A stretch of 64,000 nt of DNA from Dryococelus australis. Its lineage: Eukaryota > Arthropoda > Insecta > Phasmatodea > Phasmatidae. Below the pieces are notes generated by a model. The model did not search any database. It saw only the letters and a list, made by a program, of their open reading frames with translations, and was not told the DNA's origin. The stretch spans positions 65,233,760 through 65,297,759 of the forward strand of contig CM057005.1 of the NCBI GenBank assembly GCA_029891345.1, in the 5' to 3' direction. Of the stretch, positions 23,501 through 35,124 are shown piece after piece (within the stretch, counting starts at the first letter, position 1; every line of letters begins with the position of its first letter). Position numbers and translations under genes: made by a program.

Positions 23501-25440
23501 CCTATGAGTAGGGCCAGCAGAACTACGTACAGCTTAAGGGAAACAGTACCGATTGATTATCGTAGAAACGAATATAAAGTCGTTACAATGTACACGAGCA
23601 ATGTTTCTGATTCCACAATACAGCAGGGTACAGAGGAGGTTTCAGTCACAGAACCTGGTCACGAGCGAAACGAGGAAGTTCTCCGTGTCGAGTGCAGAAG
23701 AATTTCAGGTCGCACCTACTGCCCTACCTGAGACTGATAGCCAATGAAACCCAATTATGAGGTTATTACAACAAATGCAAGCTAATATGGCAGACCTAAA
23801 AACTAGTATGACAGCACAAGAAACTAGGTTGGCAGCTAGTATGGCAGCACAAGAAACTAGGCTGGCAGCCAGTACGGCAGAGCAAATTCAAGCTAGTAGG
23901 GCCGAACAAACGGACGCATGGCAACAGCTTAAAATGAAATTCAAAACTGACATTCAAAGTTATATATTTTAAGCCACTACAGCACTAAGGGAGGAACTGA
24001 GAACAGAAGTATGCAACGAAGTGTTAAGGGCCACCAACAGGCTATAAGAGTCCATTACACTTAATTCATCCCGCACGGATAGCTTGTCGGACAACGTCAT
24101 GAAACGCACCGACTTGGAACAAGTAGCGGAACAAGTGAAGGTGCAAGTTAGAGAACAAGTAGGGGCAGACCTAACCTCTCTAAGCCAGCATGTTGAACAC
24201 TGCCTATCGCAGTTCGAGCAAGCTCGCGGCAATGATAAGAGTCAGTTGGATGAGCGTTGGGACAGGATGGCTGATAGTATAAATAAAGTTGAAACGGAAG
24301 TTGGTAACTTAAGAAACACTGTTGAAGGAGTAACAGTTTCTATGGGAGGCCTACGGATAAGAGAAGAGCCTAGTGTAGACCGGGCCCAGGCACCTTCAGC
24401 ACCAGCCTTGTTGCAAGCCACATTAAATATTTCGGCAGAACCACAGAAAACCACCGCTCTGAAATCTAGTAATTCTGTTGGAACCTTTTTTCATCACCCA
24501 TAGAAGCTATGGGTTGAACAGGTCACGAGGTTTGAAGGACGCACTGGAGAAAACCAAATTACTTTTCTTTAAAGATTTGAAGAGTATGCTAGTGTTTTCG
24601 GCTTATCAGGTGCAGATATGCTACGCTGCCTAGCTCTTAGTTTCCAGTATACAGCAAATTATTGGTGGGAGATGAATAGGCTAATCATTTCCAATTATGA
24701 TGAATTTAAGGAAAAATTTACTGAGCACTTCTGGAATAAGAAAATCCAGGGTAATCTGCGTGCGCAGTTACACAGTGAACGGTTTTTTCCCGGTAAAGGC
24801 AGAAGGCTGGAATTTCACTTGGCAGAGATGTACGAGAAATCCAGACATTTGGACCCGCCCCTGTCAGTTGAAGAATTCATGGCTATGGTATTACGACAGC
24901 TTCCCTATCACTACCAATCTCACTGGGTTGGAAGGCATCCAGAAGACCTGTCCACTTTCAGGGAAGATACCTTACCGTACGATCAGATTGATCGCCTGCA
25001 AAGGATACAAAGCGGCACCGAACAAGGCAAACAAAGCCCTCACGACAGAAGACAGCCGCATGCTGGCCACCCGGTCACAGACAGTCGACCCCCCCCCCCC
25101 CCCCCCAAGATTTGGAAACAACCCACCTGTTCGCAATGTAAGCACAGAATATTACTCGCGGGGAGGCTGGAGAGGGAATTTTCGCAATAATCGCGGTCAG
25201 AGGTACCCTAGTAGCTGGCGCAACTAGAGAGAAAGCAATTGGATGGCGAGGGGACGATAGAGCAGTGGTTCAGACAGTGACCCGTCCGGCGTGAACGGCT
25301 CAGAGAGGCGAGAGGATTATAAGTAAAGGAAAGTGGAACAGGATGAGCCGAGGCCTGACCGGGACAGTAAGTACAGAGGTGGCCGCACGGAACGTAGTAC
25401 AACGATGCAACCACCCCGGGAAGCTAATGTAAACACAATA
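23501..25440 (+). pseudogene. Gag pseudogene of the LTR element
   Basis: One frame (positions divisible by 3) carries the whole gag from about 23757 but is interrupted by stops at 23970, about 24043, 24501 and about 24570. The first part is coiled-coil-like with three TAQETRLAAS-type repeats (about 23817-23880) and heptads through 24084-24340. The core at 24618-25010 (WWEMNRL, YDEFKEKF, the EF-H-LAEMY and VEEFMAMVLRQLP segments) resembles the retrotransposon gag capsid domain. A C run at 25090-25106 shifts the frame to a basic RG/RN-rich tail (GGWRGNFRNNRGQR) ending before 25227. It would bind RNA and form particles if intact. Confidence 0.78.
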
Positions 25441-26249
25441 CAAGCTGCTATTTACTTGATACGTGATTAAAAGAAATATCTACTTCCCTGTATAGTTCTT
25501 GAATCCCAATGTATATACTACTTATATCTAAATATTCTCGCTATATACGTATTTTTGTTATGCGAATATACATATTTTATTCTTGATGATTGATAATGTT
25601 CTTCCTAGAATAATTAAAATAGTTTAAATTGTCTTTGGTAATGTTTCGGTATGTTAGGTAATTCATCGACTTGCATTATGTACTGTTGATGTTGGTTTTG
25701 TAATGAGTACTTAACATTTGTGTTATTACAATATATTAAATTAACATGTCTTTAACTTAAAGATAGATAGAAAGAGCGATAATTTTAAAGGATTATTTAA
25801 TGTTTAATGTTTAAGATGAGTGTGTTTAAACAAATATTGCACATAGTAATTCATATATGCGTATTTACTTCTTTGGGTATTGAAACAAGGCATATGTTAG
25901 CATAACTGTATATGCCTGCATTTAGGTTGAAGTTTTGACTAAATCAGTATGAATTCTTGAATTTTGATGCTTTTCCAACTAGATAACTACAGTTACACTT
26001 AAACAACACTTAATCTTCTTGTGTGATGGAAAAGGTTTAATTGTGTAAATACGTGTTATGCAGATAAGATCAAAGTATCCTAGAAGGATCGAATCAACTG
26101 TTAAAAAGTGCAGATCTTAACAAACATCCTTTGAATATGGAGTTTTTTTTACGTAATATACATGTTTTGATTGTTATATGTAGTATGGGATAGCATGATT
26201 TGAGTGCGATGAGATTTATTTGGATAATAATTTGGTTTTAAATAATATA

Positions 26250-26282
<33 letters not shown>

Positions 26283-26399
26283 CGCGCGCGTGCGTGCGTG
26301 TGTGTGTGTAGTTAATTAGAAGAACGGAATCTTGGCAAGGCTTTTTACGTTTTGTATATTATTATACTTTAGATTAAATATGTGTGATAATGTGTATTG
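25441..26399. other. Non-coding interior of the LTR element
   Basis: AT-rich with a (TA)n-(TG)n tract at about 26249-26308. No pol motif on either strand. Confidence 0.55.
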
Positions 26400-29060
26400 G
26401 AGGAGAGATGATGGAGATTAGTCAATTTGTGTTGTATGATGTGTTGATATATTTGTCCAGTATTTAGTTTTGCTTGTAAAGTTCGATGTTAGGGGTTTTG
26501 CAACTGGGTATTATGTTGTTGGTATTATAGTTTAAAGTGATTTCATAGTATGATCGTGTCTGTATTGGTATGATTTGTTCATTTGAGTTGTATGATATGT
26601 TGATATAGTTTTCAAGTACTTAGTTTCGCTTGTAAAGTTTGATGGTATGGGGTTTTGCAATTGCCTGTTATGGTATGTGCAAATGAGTTGTGTGATTGTG
26701 TGTGTTTTGGAGTAGATTTTGGTCATTTTGGGTTAATGTGTTTATAAAAGGGTTTTAGGTGTGATTGATATTGTCTTGTTTGTTGTTGGGCTTGATGTGT
26801 ATGTTATGAATTTGGTGATTGTATATTATGTATATAGGAAATTATGTGTTAATATGCTTATAAAAAAACTTTAGGTGTGTTTGACAGTGTAGTCTTGTTT
26901 GTTGTTGGTGTTGATGTGCGTGTTATGAATTTGATGACCGTAGCTGTAGTATATGGTAAATTATGAGTTAGTATGCTTATTAAAGTGATTAAGGTATAAT
27001 TGAGTTTGTCACAAAGGGCTTAAGGCCTAAATGATTTTACCAATGTGTTGGATATCGAATACGATGCCTAAGTTATGAATTAGATGATTGTAGTTTTGGT
27101 ATATGGGAAATTATGAGTTAGTGTGCTTATAAAAGAGCTTTGTGTGTGTTTGACCTTGTAATCTTAGTTGTTGAGGTTGATGAGTTAGTGTTTTTTGCTA
27201 TTACATGATGAAATGGTTTATCAGTGTAATTCATTGAAATATTCTGCCTGTGGTTGTTGGTAGATGTTGAAACCGCATACGCGATTGTTTTTTTTTTCCT
27301 CTTAGGGCTCATTGACCTGATAGGAATAAAGCAGGAACTATGTTAGCTTGAAAATATCCTATGAAAAATATGATTACGGTATGGCTTTAGTCTTGAGCTG
27401 TAGTACCTGGGGAGCGGACATATGTATCTCTACATATCACGTGCATATTTGATAAGGATATATAGTGAATGCTAGCATAATGTAAGTGTAATACCATCCA
27501 CAACTAATAATAATAATAATAAATAAAACTAATTGCAAATTCTGAAACAAATGAAAATATATATGTCAGTCAAGTTTGACTGTTTTGCTGAGAGGATATA
27601 TTACTTTGGTGAATGTTTAGTTGTTAATTATTCATGAATGTACGTGCATACCTACTAAATATTCATTGCATCTTTATGCAAGTATGGATTTTAACGATTA
27701 CGTTAAATACACAATTGCATCATATAACTGCATTGTCCACAATTCTCGGCCTTCGACAGTTGACATCGAACATATAACACGTGAGTTGAGCAGTATACAC
27801 CGATCAGGTAATATGATAGACAGTGATGGTAAGTGAATGCATAAAAATTCATTTCCCGGATTTTTTAAAACTATTAATTGTACCCACTGGGAATCGATCT
27901 CGGTAATCCAAAATAAACATCACATTAATTACTATAAGCAGGAATATAAAATAAATTAAATCTTTGTTAAATTCGGATATTTAATAATATTAGGTGTTCT
28001 GACCAAGACTCGAATTCGATAATCCGAAATTAGCATAACATTAAGTAATCCTAGCACATACCCAAATCACAAATAAGATTTGGTTAAAATCGGAATATTA
28101 TGTACCCTGACCGAGGATCGAACTCCAAAATCCGAAATTAACATTACATTTATTTCCCCTACCACCTACCCAACTCACAAATAAAACGTGGTTAAAATCG
28201 GAAATGAAATAATATTATGTTGGTTAAGATGTCCTTGATGAGTTTATAGAAGGGCTTATATGCATAATTGACATTGTCAGAAAGGGTTTATGGCCTAAAT
28301 GTCCTTACCATTATGTTGGATATCAGGTATGATGTATTTTATGAATTTGATGATCAGAGCTTTGATGTTTTGGAAATCATCACTATATTTACAAAAAGGC
28401 TTAACTCAAATTAAACGTTTGCCAGAAAGGGCTTAGGGCCTAAATGACATTAGCATTATGCCGTATGTCGGATACGGTGTCTATGTTATGAAATTGATGA
28501 CAATAGTATCAATGGTTCGGGAATTATGAGTGCATTTATAAAAAGGGCTTAACTCGAATTAAACTTTTTCCAGAAAGGGTTTAAGGCCTAAACGACCTTA
28601 CCATTATGTTGTATGTCGGGTACGATGTCTATGTTATGAATTTGATGAGCACACCATCAATGGTTAGGAAATTAGGAGCACATTAATAAAAAGGGCTTAA
28701 CTCAAATTAAACTTATACCATAAAGGGTCTAGGGCCTAAATGACCTTAACATTATGTTGTATGTCTATGTTATGAATTTGATGAGCATAGCATCAATGAT
28801 TTGGAAATTATGAGTACATTTATAAAAAGGGCTTAACGCATATTAAACTTTTACCAGAAAGGGTTTAGGGCCTAAATTACCTTACCATTATGCTGTACGT
28901 CAGGTACGGTGTCTATGTTATGAATTTGATGAGCATGGCATCAATGGTTCGGAAATTGTGATTACATCTTACATAAGGGCTTAAATGCATAATTGACCTT
29001 GTCAGAAAGGTCTTAGGGCTTAAATGACCTTAGCATATTGATGGATAACGGGTACGATGC
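26400..29060. repeat. Diverged tandem repeat of about 145-150 bp units
   Basis: The clearest units lie at 28230-29060. The word cagaaaggg (or a one-base variant) recurs near 28278, 28421, 28571, 28719, 28854 and 29002, each followed by ttagggcctaaatgacctta and then gtctatgttatgaatttgatga. Weaker units (cttataaaa, gttatgaatttgatga) extend back to about 26400. From 27840 to 28220 another array of about 105-120 bp is interposed. No conserved open frame. Confidence 0.8.
27840..28220. repeat. Three tandem units with a tRNA-B-box-like motif
   Basis: Units of about 105-120 bp carry gggaatcgatctcgg (27889), aagactcgaattcg (28008) and aggatcgaactcc (28113), each followed by taatccgaaatta-type sequence and then aaatcgga. 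The reverse complement resembles the T-arm/B-box of tRNAs, but no cloverleaf closes. Confidence 0.6.
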
Positions 29061-29091
29061 CTATGTTATGTGAGGTGCTAAGTGAGGAGGA

Positions 29092-29134
29092 ACATTAGGA
29101 GGTGGAGGTGGTGGGGGAGGGGGAGGAGGAGGAA
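29092..29134 (+). promoter_or_regulatory. Purine-rich tract upstream of the 3' LTR
   Basis: Forty bases of almost only A and G with GT steps (ggaggtggaggtggtggggg). It lies about 110 bases before the start of the 3' LTR similarity, so it is a candidate polypurine tract only if the LTR starts earlier than the similarity does. Confidence 0.4.
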
Positions 29135-29245
29135 CATCACCAGTTTAGTATCCTCCTATTTGAGACCCTTCCCAGGTTAATCTTATGGCACTACGCCTTC
29201 TGATGACCAATCAAATCCAGAACCTCCCTGTTCCTACTACTACTC

Positions 29246-29575
29246 CCAGCAAATATTTTAAGTGTGACATATGTATAGCTGTGTGGAGGCGGAGATAAGC
29301 CTGGATACAAGGAAACATGCTCTTATGATGTAGGTCTGTTGATGTTTTTGTGGCCAGTTTTAGTAATCTGCAGTGTGTGGTCTGTCACCTACGCATTCAG
29401 TTGTTTATTTGTGAACCCTGCCTACAAGTTGCAAAATAATTACACATATAAATATCTCTCTATTTGTCTTCACATACATTAAAGAACCCCAATTCATTTC
29501 AATGTCTAATACCCATACGTGAGGCTTAAATATTATTTGTCACACTCTCTTATCTTACAGTCTTTCCCACAGCAC
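29246..29575 (+). repeat. 3' LTR
   Basis: Direct counterpart of the 5' LTR, from ccagcaaatattttaagtg to tcccacagcac, with the same acatataaata box. Confidence 0.85.
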
Positions 29576-29599
29576 GAGTAATTTCAACTTACTGTGCAT

Positions 29600-29829
29600 T
29601 ATTTCGTTCGCTTTCTGTTTTTTTATGCTCTGAAGTGTAAAAATGAACAAATTTGTGAACTACTTAATTTTGTAATAATTTCACACTTTCACTTGACCGA
29701 CGCATGCATTAAGTGTTGAGGCCCGTTGCAATGTTAATCTTACATAAAGAGGAAGAACATGCAATGTGCATACAAGTAGATCTTATGCAGAGCTTTCAAA
29801 AGTGCTCATTTTACCGTGAAAAGCCTATA
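29600..29829 (+). mobile_element. MITE, long form, 5'-truncated
   Basis: The right end reads TTTCAAAAGTGCTCATTTTACC...AAGCCTATA. The upstream stretch (tcacactttcacttgaccgac, gcattaagtg, acaagtagatctta) parallels the right half of the copy at 34155. Confidence 0.65.
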
Positions 29830-30134
29830 TCCTTATTACGCCGTTGTTTTTTTTTTTTTTTTATCGTTCAAGTAGCGGAATCGCCTACGGCTTCCAGTGT
29901 ACCTCAAAATTGTTTGGCGATGCCGCGCGCTTAATTTTACATCGTATCAAACAAAGAAAGTGTAAAACTCAAATTATAGTAACACACGCAAGACGCTGAA
30001 CTAGAATGCAGTGCTTTTGTCGCACGTATTCCGCTGCAAATTCTATAACGGTGGAAATTTATCACACGCGATGTAAGACCGCACATTAAACTACGACTTT
30101 TTTTTTTTTTTTTTTTTTTTCGCTTTCCTCCTAC
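29830..30134. other. Unassigned spacer
   Basis: Two T runs (29848-29862 and 30099-30120). No gene recognised. Confidence 0.4.
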
Positions 30135-30776
30135 TTCTCTAGGAAACTGTACAGGCAAGCCCAGAAAATCCGAATTATTTTGATATGAATACGTCCTTAA
30201 ATTTCCAACCATAGTGGGAGGAAAATCCAGAAAATCCGTTGATAACAAAATCGGGGAATACAGTTTGGCATTGCAGCTCCGAATCTTTCGTCTACATTCA
30301 AAATTCAATTACACCACTCGATTACCAAAGGATCAGAGAATGTGTGGCGTTGAGTGAGGACTGCGAAGCATCGTGCGCGGGGCCAGGGGGGGGGGGGGAG
30401 CGGAGGAGTGGGGTTTGAGTTAGTTTCGCCGCGTCTCGTAACTTTCTGGTAGTATAACTTTTGACTAGGAGAAGCTACGACACTCGTTTGAGTTTCAATC
30501 GACACCTCTCGTCAAGATCAATCGATTGTGTGTATAAAAAAATTTAAGTGGCGTGGATATTGTGAATTTGTATGCGTTTAATGTAAAAAATTAAGAAAAC
30601 TTAACATAATGTCGGCCTGTACCTGCCAAAAAGCCAAGTTGAAATACAGGAATCGTATACGGTTGGAAAGAGCATCTCAAAAGCAATCCAGTGATACCTA
30701 TGAAACCCCATATGATCGAGTGAAGCGGTGCCGGGAACGTAACAAAATATCAAGACGTCCGAGCGCGTCAACGTAG
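30135..30776 (+). mobile_element. Unclassified repeat with short basic ORF, copy A
   Basis: Closely matches the inverse strand of 44330-43745 over its length (ccaaccatag, ttgataacaaaat, cattgcagctccgaa, tttcgccgcgtctc, gtttcaatcgaca, tatgcgtttaatgtaaaaaa). Both copies contain a G run, a possible TATA element and, at the downstream end, the start of an ORF. In copy A this is a 55-codon frame at 30609-30776 with RNRIRLERASQKQSSD and RVKRCRERNKISRR. The basic R-x-R-x-R spacing resembles N-termini of Helitron-type ORFs, but the family is not established. Confidence 0.6.
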
Positions 30777-30924
30777 ACGTATTCACGCAAAACAAACGGC
30801 CTTCCCCCAAACACAGCCAAACCCATTTTTTTTTTTTTTTGCAATTTTTCACTACTCTTTTCTTTATTGAATACACTTAGCATGATAAAAGACCCGCACG
30901 GGTTTAGAAAGTTAATTTTGATTA
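30777..30924. other. Spacer
   Basis: T run at 30828-30840; nothing else recognised. Confidence 0.4.
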
Positions 30925-31350
30925 TTTCTGGTAAAAACTTGTAGGTAGGTAAGTGGGCTTAACGTCTCGTCGACAGCGAGGTCATTAAAGCCGGTACAAG
31001 TTTCCAGAGAAGGATGGGGGAAAGAATAGGTAAGAAATCGGCTATGATCTTTGTTAGGGACCCATTCCAACATTCGCCTGGAATGATTTCTGGTAAAAAC
31101 TTGTAGGTAGGTAAGTGGGCTTAACGTCTCGTCGACAGCGAGGTCATTAGAGCCGGTACAAGTTTCCAGAGAAGGATGGGGGAAAGAATTGGTAAGAAAT
31201 CGGCTATGATCTTTGTTAGGGACCCATTCCAGCATTCGCCTGGAATGATTTCTGAAAATAATGGAAAACCGAAATCAGGATGGCCGCACCAGGAATCGAA
31301 CACGGGACCTTCCGAATGCAAGTCCAGTGAGTTACCACTGCGCCACCTAT
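30925..31350. repeat. 162-bp tandem duplication followed by a SINE-like tRNA head (reverse)
   Basis: tttctggtaaaaacttgtag occurs at 30925 and 31087, and tttctg again at 31249, so two units of 162 bp differ at only a few sites. Each contains taacgtctcgtcgacagcga, also present near 9872. The block ends at 31275-31350 with ggccgcaccaggaatcgaac ... ccactgcgccacc, a reverse-oriented tRNA-like head typical of insect SINEs. Confidence 0.8.
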
Positions 31351-32430
31351 TTTTTCTTAACTACCTTATTCTAAGTGTTAAGTGTAAGTCCGAAGGTACG
31401 GTCGGGTTCTAATTGCATCTCAGGTCTGAGCCCCTTACGCCTAAAGGAGAGGGAATTGAATACAAAGGAGGCGGGCATCGCGGCTGAGAGGAAATGGGTA
31501 GACATGGTCATCACTTTGGGGCCATGCCTAACTCCCTAAGTGTAGTGTAGTTAAAGCTACATTAAGAAGGGTTATTGTAAAACCCGTATAGACACGGTAA
31601 AACCCGTACCGACAGAAAAGGAGCTAAACTCGTGGGAGCACTAGTTAAAATGCTAAAGGAGATAGGAGGTGTGGAGTTCACGCTGTTTAATATTGGAGTG
31701 AAGAATCTAGTAGAGAGGTGGCGGGGCTTTGGGCCAGCATGTTAAAGGCACATGAGCCCTTGAGGTGGAACTGCCATTCATGTTCCTGCGCGGGCAGTCT
31801 GACTACCCGCACAGCAACATCGACAGCAGTGACTTCAGGCAGGGTCCTTAAGCTTCCGGTTGAGGGCGCAAGAAATACGGGCAGCTCAGTCATGGCACCT
31901 ACTCCAACTCCATCTTCGTTTTTTTGCGCCGACATCAGGAGCTCCGCATCGCGGGTGAAGGTGGGGAGAAATGCGTTGCGTAGCCACACCCTCCCCCTCC
32001 TCCAAAATCCCCCTCGATCGGAGGTGAGCAGCGCTCGGTGGGACATCCAGAAGCTACCAGTTGTGGAGATGAATCCGCTGGCCCACGGGTGAAGGCCGAC
32101 GCCATTGCTTCCAAGTTCCGATGCTGTTCCATTCCGCGCGCATCTACAGTTGACAATCCGCAGAATCCAGCAGTGGAGTGGTTAGCCACACTTAACATGT
32201 TCCAGCACCTCGGGTTACCCCCCAACATCCTCCACCTTGATCGTTGGGCCGCCCCCAGTAGATGCGCGAAACCATCAACAACTGAGCCACCCAGGTTCCC
32301 GACGAACAAGACCGTCCGCCACGAAGGCCGCTGCCCGAGTGATGGCCGCCGCGGTAAAAACTTGTACTCGGAGGATATTAATTCGCTGAGAATGTACAGA
32401 AAATATGCCAGGATTACTAACTATTAGGTC
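31351..32430. other. GC-richer segment with overlapping long open frames
   Basis: About 31400-31560 shares a fragment with 10983-11040. From 31687 to 32427 both strands are open for over 100 codons in several frames. The + frame 32038-32427 contains NPAVEWLATLNMFQHLGLPPN; the - frames 32046-31687 and 32309-31935 are Gly/Arg-rich. I recognise none of them. The composition suggests a fragment of a transposon ORF rather than a host exon. Confidence 0.35.
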
Positions 32431-33439
32431 TAACAATAGTGGCAGTGTAGCAAATACGGCAACGCTTAAACTGGATTATATTTTTATGTGGTGGACTATT
32501 TTCAGTATCGACTCTTAAAAATTTTAATCATTTTAAAGACATATGAAAATACACATTTTATTGTTAATCTACAAAGGCTTATTTAGAATACATACGGTAA
32601 GTCCCTGTCACACTGTCAAATTTTTCCATCATGCTGCTGCCAATAAGTTTGTTCAAATAAAGTTGTACAGTTAGACGTCATCGAAACGTCATAAACGCCG
32701 CCATATTTGTCTGAAAAAAGTTGGATGCCTTCAGTTTCCAACAAACATTGAATACTGGACAGGTTCTAATATTTCTTTGATGTTTGTCGATCTCAGACAA
32801 TCAAAATCGTACACGGGAAAAATGGACGTCAGGAAACTTTAAAATAATGAAAGAAAACGAAGTAGGTTATGAAGATAATTAATTTATGTAGAAGCTGTCT
32901 GGGCATGAATGTTATTTCAAGTGAATATTGCACATAATATTACGAACTCAGACGCACTATATGCCATTGTGCAGAAAATATTTCTGATAAATAAAATTCG
33001 AAATTAGTAAAGAAGCGAAAATTAATTACAACATTCCTTATATATCTTCCTGTAATCGACTGCATGGAAAAACAAAATCAATATCTCATTATGAAAATCA
33101 TTTTAAAATAATAATTCAAATTATACTCTCCCAATAAAAACATTTTACAGTGTGGCACATTTTCAAACACGTTCAAGATTATTTGATAGTATTTGTTGAA
33201 AGGAAATATTTTATGGCCGTATTTTGTCTTAAAATTTTATTGTCAAATATAGTTGAAGGAGTAAATTTGACAGTGTGGCAGGGGCTTTACACCCAGGGTA
33301 AACACCGCCTGAAATATCGATTTCTCTGTTATCACAGCATGTACAAAATAATCTTACTCTATCGCAATGCGCTTGACATTGACACAACACGTTTAGACGT
33401 TTAGTCGGTCATTACTGCAGAAACATGAGCGCATACAAG
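32431..33439. other. AT-rich intergenic stretch
   Basis: No gene, repeat family or structured element was recognised. Confidence 0.4.
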
Positions 33440-33851
33440 TATAGGCTGCTCACTGTACACAGAACACTCTTGAAAGCCTCGCTTAGTATTTGTATGTGCA
33501 TTATGTATCCTTCCGCCATAAGTACAATTAACATTTCCATGGGTCTCGTCACTTGATTAATACGTTGGTAAAGTGGAACTGTGAAATTATTATAAAAGTA
33601 AGTGATTTACAAATTCACTCATTCTTAAACTTAAATAAAATTAAAGGAAAATAGATCATTTCAGTATTCGCAAATGTTTATCTAACACTATCAATTAAGA
33701 GTTCGTACACGGAACTACTTTCCCTCCGTCGTTACCAACTTGATTGGGCGCATGCAAGTCGGTGTTCTCGTTAAAATATATGCAGGAAGGGACAGTTGCA
33801 TTTTTCAAAGGTTGATTTCTAAAGTGCACTCTTTACCGTGAATAGGCTTTA
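33440..33851 (-). mobile_element. MITE, long form (412 bp)
   Basis: Starts TATAGGCTGCTCACTGTAC and ends CTTTACCGTGAATAGGCTTTA. The interior (atttccatgggtctcgtcac, aagtggaactgtgaaattatta) matches the reverse-oriented copy at 4168. Confidence 0.8.
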
Positions 33852-34154
33852 ACCGCTATTTGCATGAATTTTCTTGCCAACAAAAATAACAAAACTTATT
33901 GGACACAAAATTCCTTTTCGGAGGCCCGATTCACACTTTCTGACAGGAAAATATCAACACCCAAGATGACCGTTGAAAACGTGGCCTTCCTCTTTGTAGC
34001 ACCCACCACACCACCTAGATCCGGCACTACTCGGCGAATGCACATTGAGACTATATGTGTGTGGTTTTCTTCTTGTAGATTTTTCTATTCCAAAGAAATA
34101 AACTTGCAAGAATCGAAATCAATGTATACTTGCCTATTTAAACATAACGGCAAG

Positions 34155-34590
34155 TAAAGGCTGTTCACGATAAAGTGAGCACTTTTGACATCAACCTTAG
34201 AAAAGGTCCCTGCTCCTATCTGCAAATGTTTTAACGGGCTCACTGAGTGGAATGCCCCCAGTAAAGTTAGTAATGATGAAGGGGAAATAGTTCCATATCT
34301 TAAAATTGAATTAAAAAAGTGTTGGGTAAACATTTGTACAAACTTAGATTATCCCTTTCACTCTCTCTTTTTTATGCAAATAAGTGTAAGAATAAGCAGA
34401 TTTGTAAAATATTTACTGTTTTTTTTTTTTTTTTAATAATCTCGCAGTTTCACTTTACTAATGCATAAATAAAGTGAAGAGGCTCAGGCAATGTTCATTT
34501 TAGATATGGCGGAAGAGTAGACGGCGTGTATACAAGTAGGTCTTAAGCAGGGTTTCCAAAAGTCCTCAGTCAACTGCAAACAACTGATAT
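34155..34590 (+). mobile_element. MITE, long form, right end degenerate
   Basis: Starts TAAAGGCTGTTCACGATAAA. It matches the inverse of 4168-4587 to about tttccaaaagtcctcagtc at 34572, where the right TIR decays. Only 300 bases separate it from the copy at 33440, and the two are in opposite orientation. Confidence 0.75.
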
Positions 34591-35124
34591 GATCCACGTG
34601 TTCATTCTAAAATAAAACTATCCCTGGTTTAAGCTGCGAATTTCGCTTCGTTTTCGTACAGTACAGTACATTTACATTAGCCTTTACATTGTAAGCACCG
34701 GTATGAAGTAAACACCTGTAAACCATGCATCGTCCTATTGCTGTCAGGTTTTATGCACCTGGGTTTATTATTTAAAGCATTGTATCTACAAAATAATACA
34801 TACAATCAGAAATTTATTGCATTTAAGCTCGTTTTAAAATGAGATGGAAAACTTAATTGACCTTTACAATTTTTACTCGATAATTTAACAAAATCTCTAC
34901 TAGTTAACTGATGAAATTGTGTTAATGATTATATTTTGTATTGCCAAGATTAACTACATGAAATTACTCTAATACATTTCCATTGTTTGCAGTTTCTTCA
35001 AAAAGTGTCTGAAATGAAAGTTATTTAACACAATTGTGTCTCCAGTACCAAAAAAACATTATAATTTCTCCACTTAGTGACAACATTCAAACTAGAAAGT
35101 ATATATATGTATACTTTGATTACT
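34591..35124. other. Region downstream of the UPF2-like gene
   Basis: AT-rich. On the - strand it is the 3' flank of the UPF2-like gene; tttatt at about 34763 and 34816 (AATAAA on the - strand) are possible polyadenylation signals. Confidence 0.4.

Larger units (their letters stand above)
23078..29575 (+). mobile_element. Gag-only LTR retrotransposon remnant, about 6.5 kb
   Basis: Two direct repeats of about 330 bp (23078-23406 and 29246-29575) bracket a primer-binding-site-like TGGCACC, a broken gag with a nucleic-acid-binding tail, about 3.7 kb without recognised coding capacity, and a purine-rich tract. No protease, reverse transcriptase, RNase H or integrase motif was found. The LTRs agree at roughly nine bases in ten by eye, with small indels, which points to an old insertion. 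Absence of pol and replacement by tandem repeats suggests a non-autonomous (LARD-like) or decayed copy. Confidence 0.85.

Noticed and set aside
23078..29575. An intact LTR retrotransposon
   Set aside because: Gag has several stops and a frameshift, and no pol motif was found on either strand.
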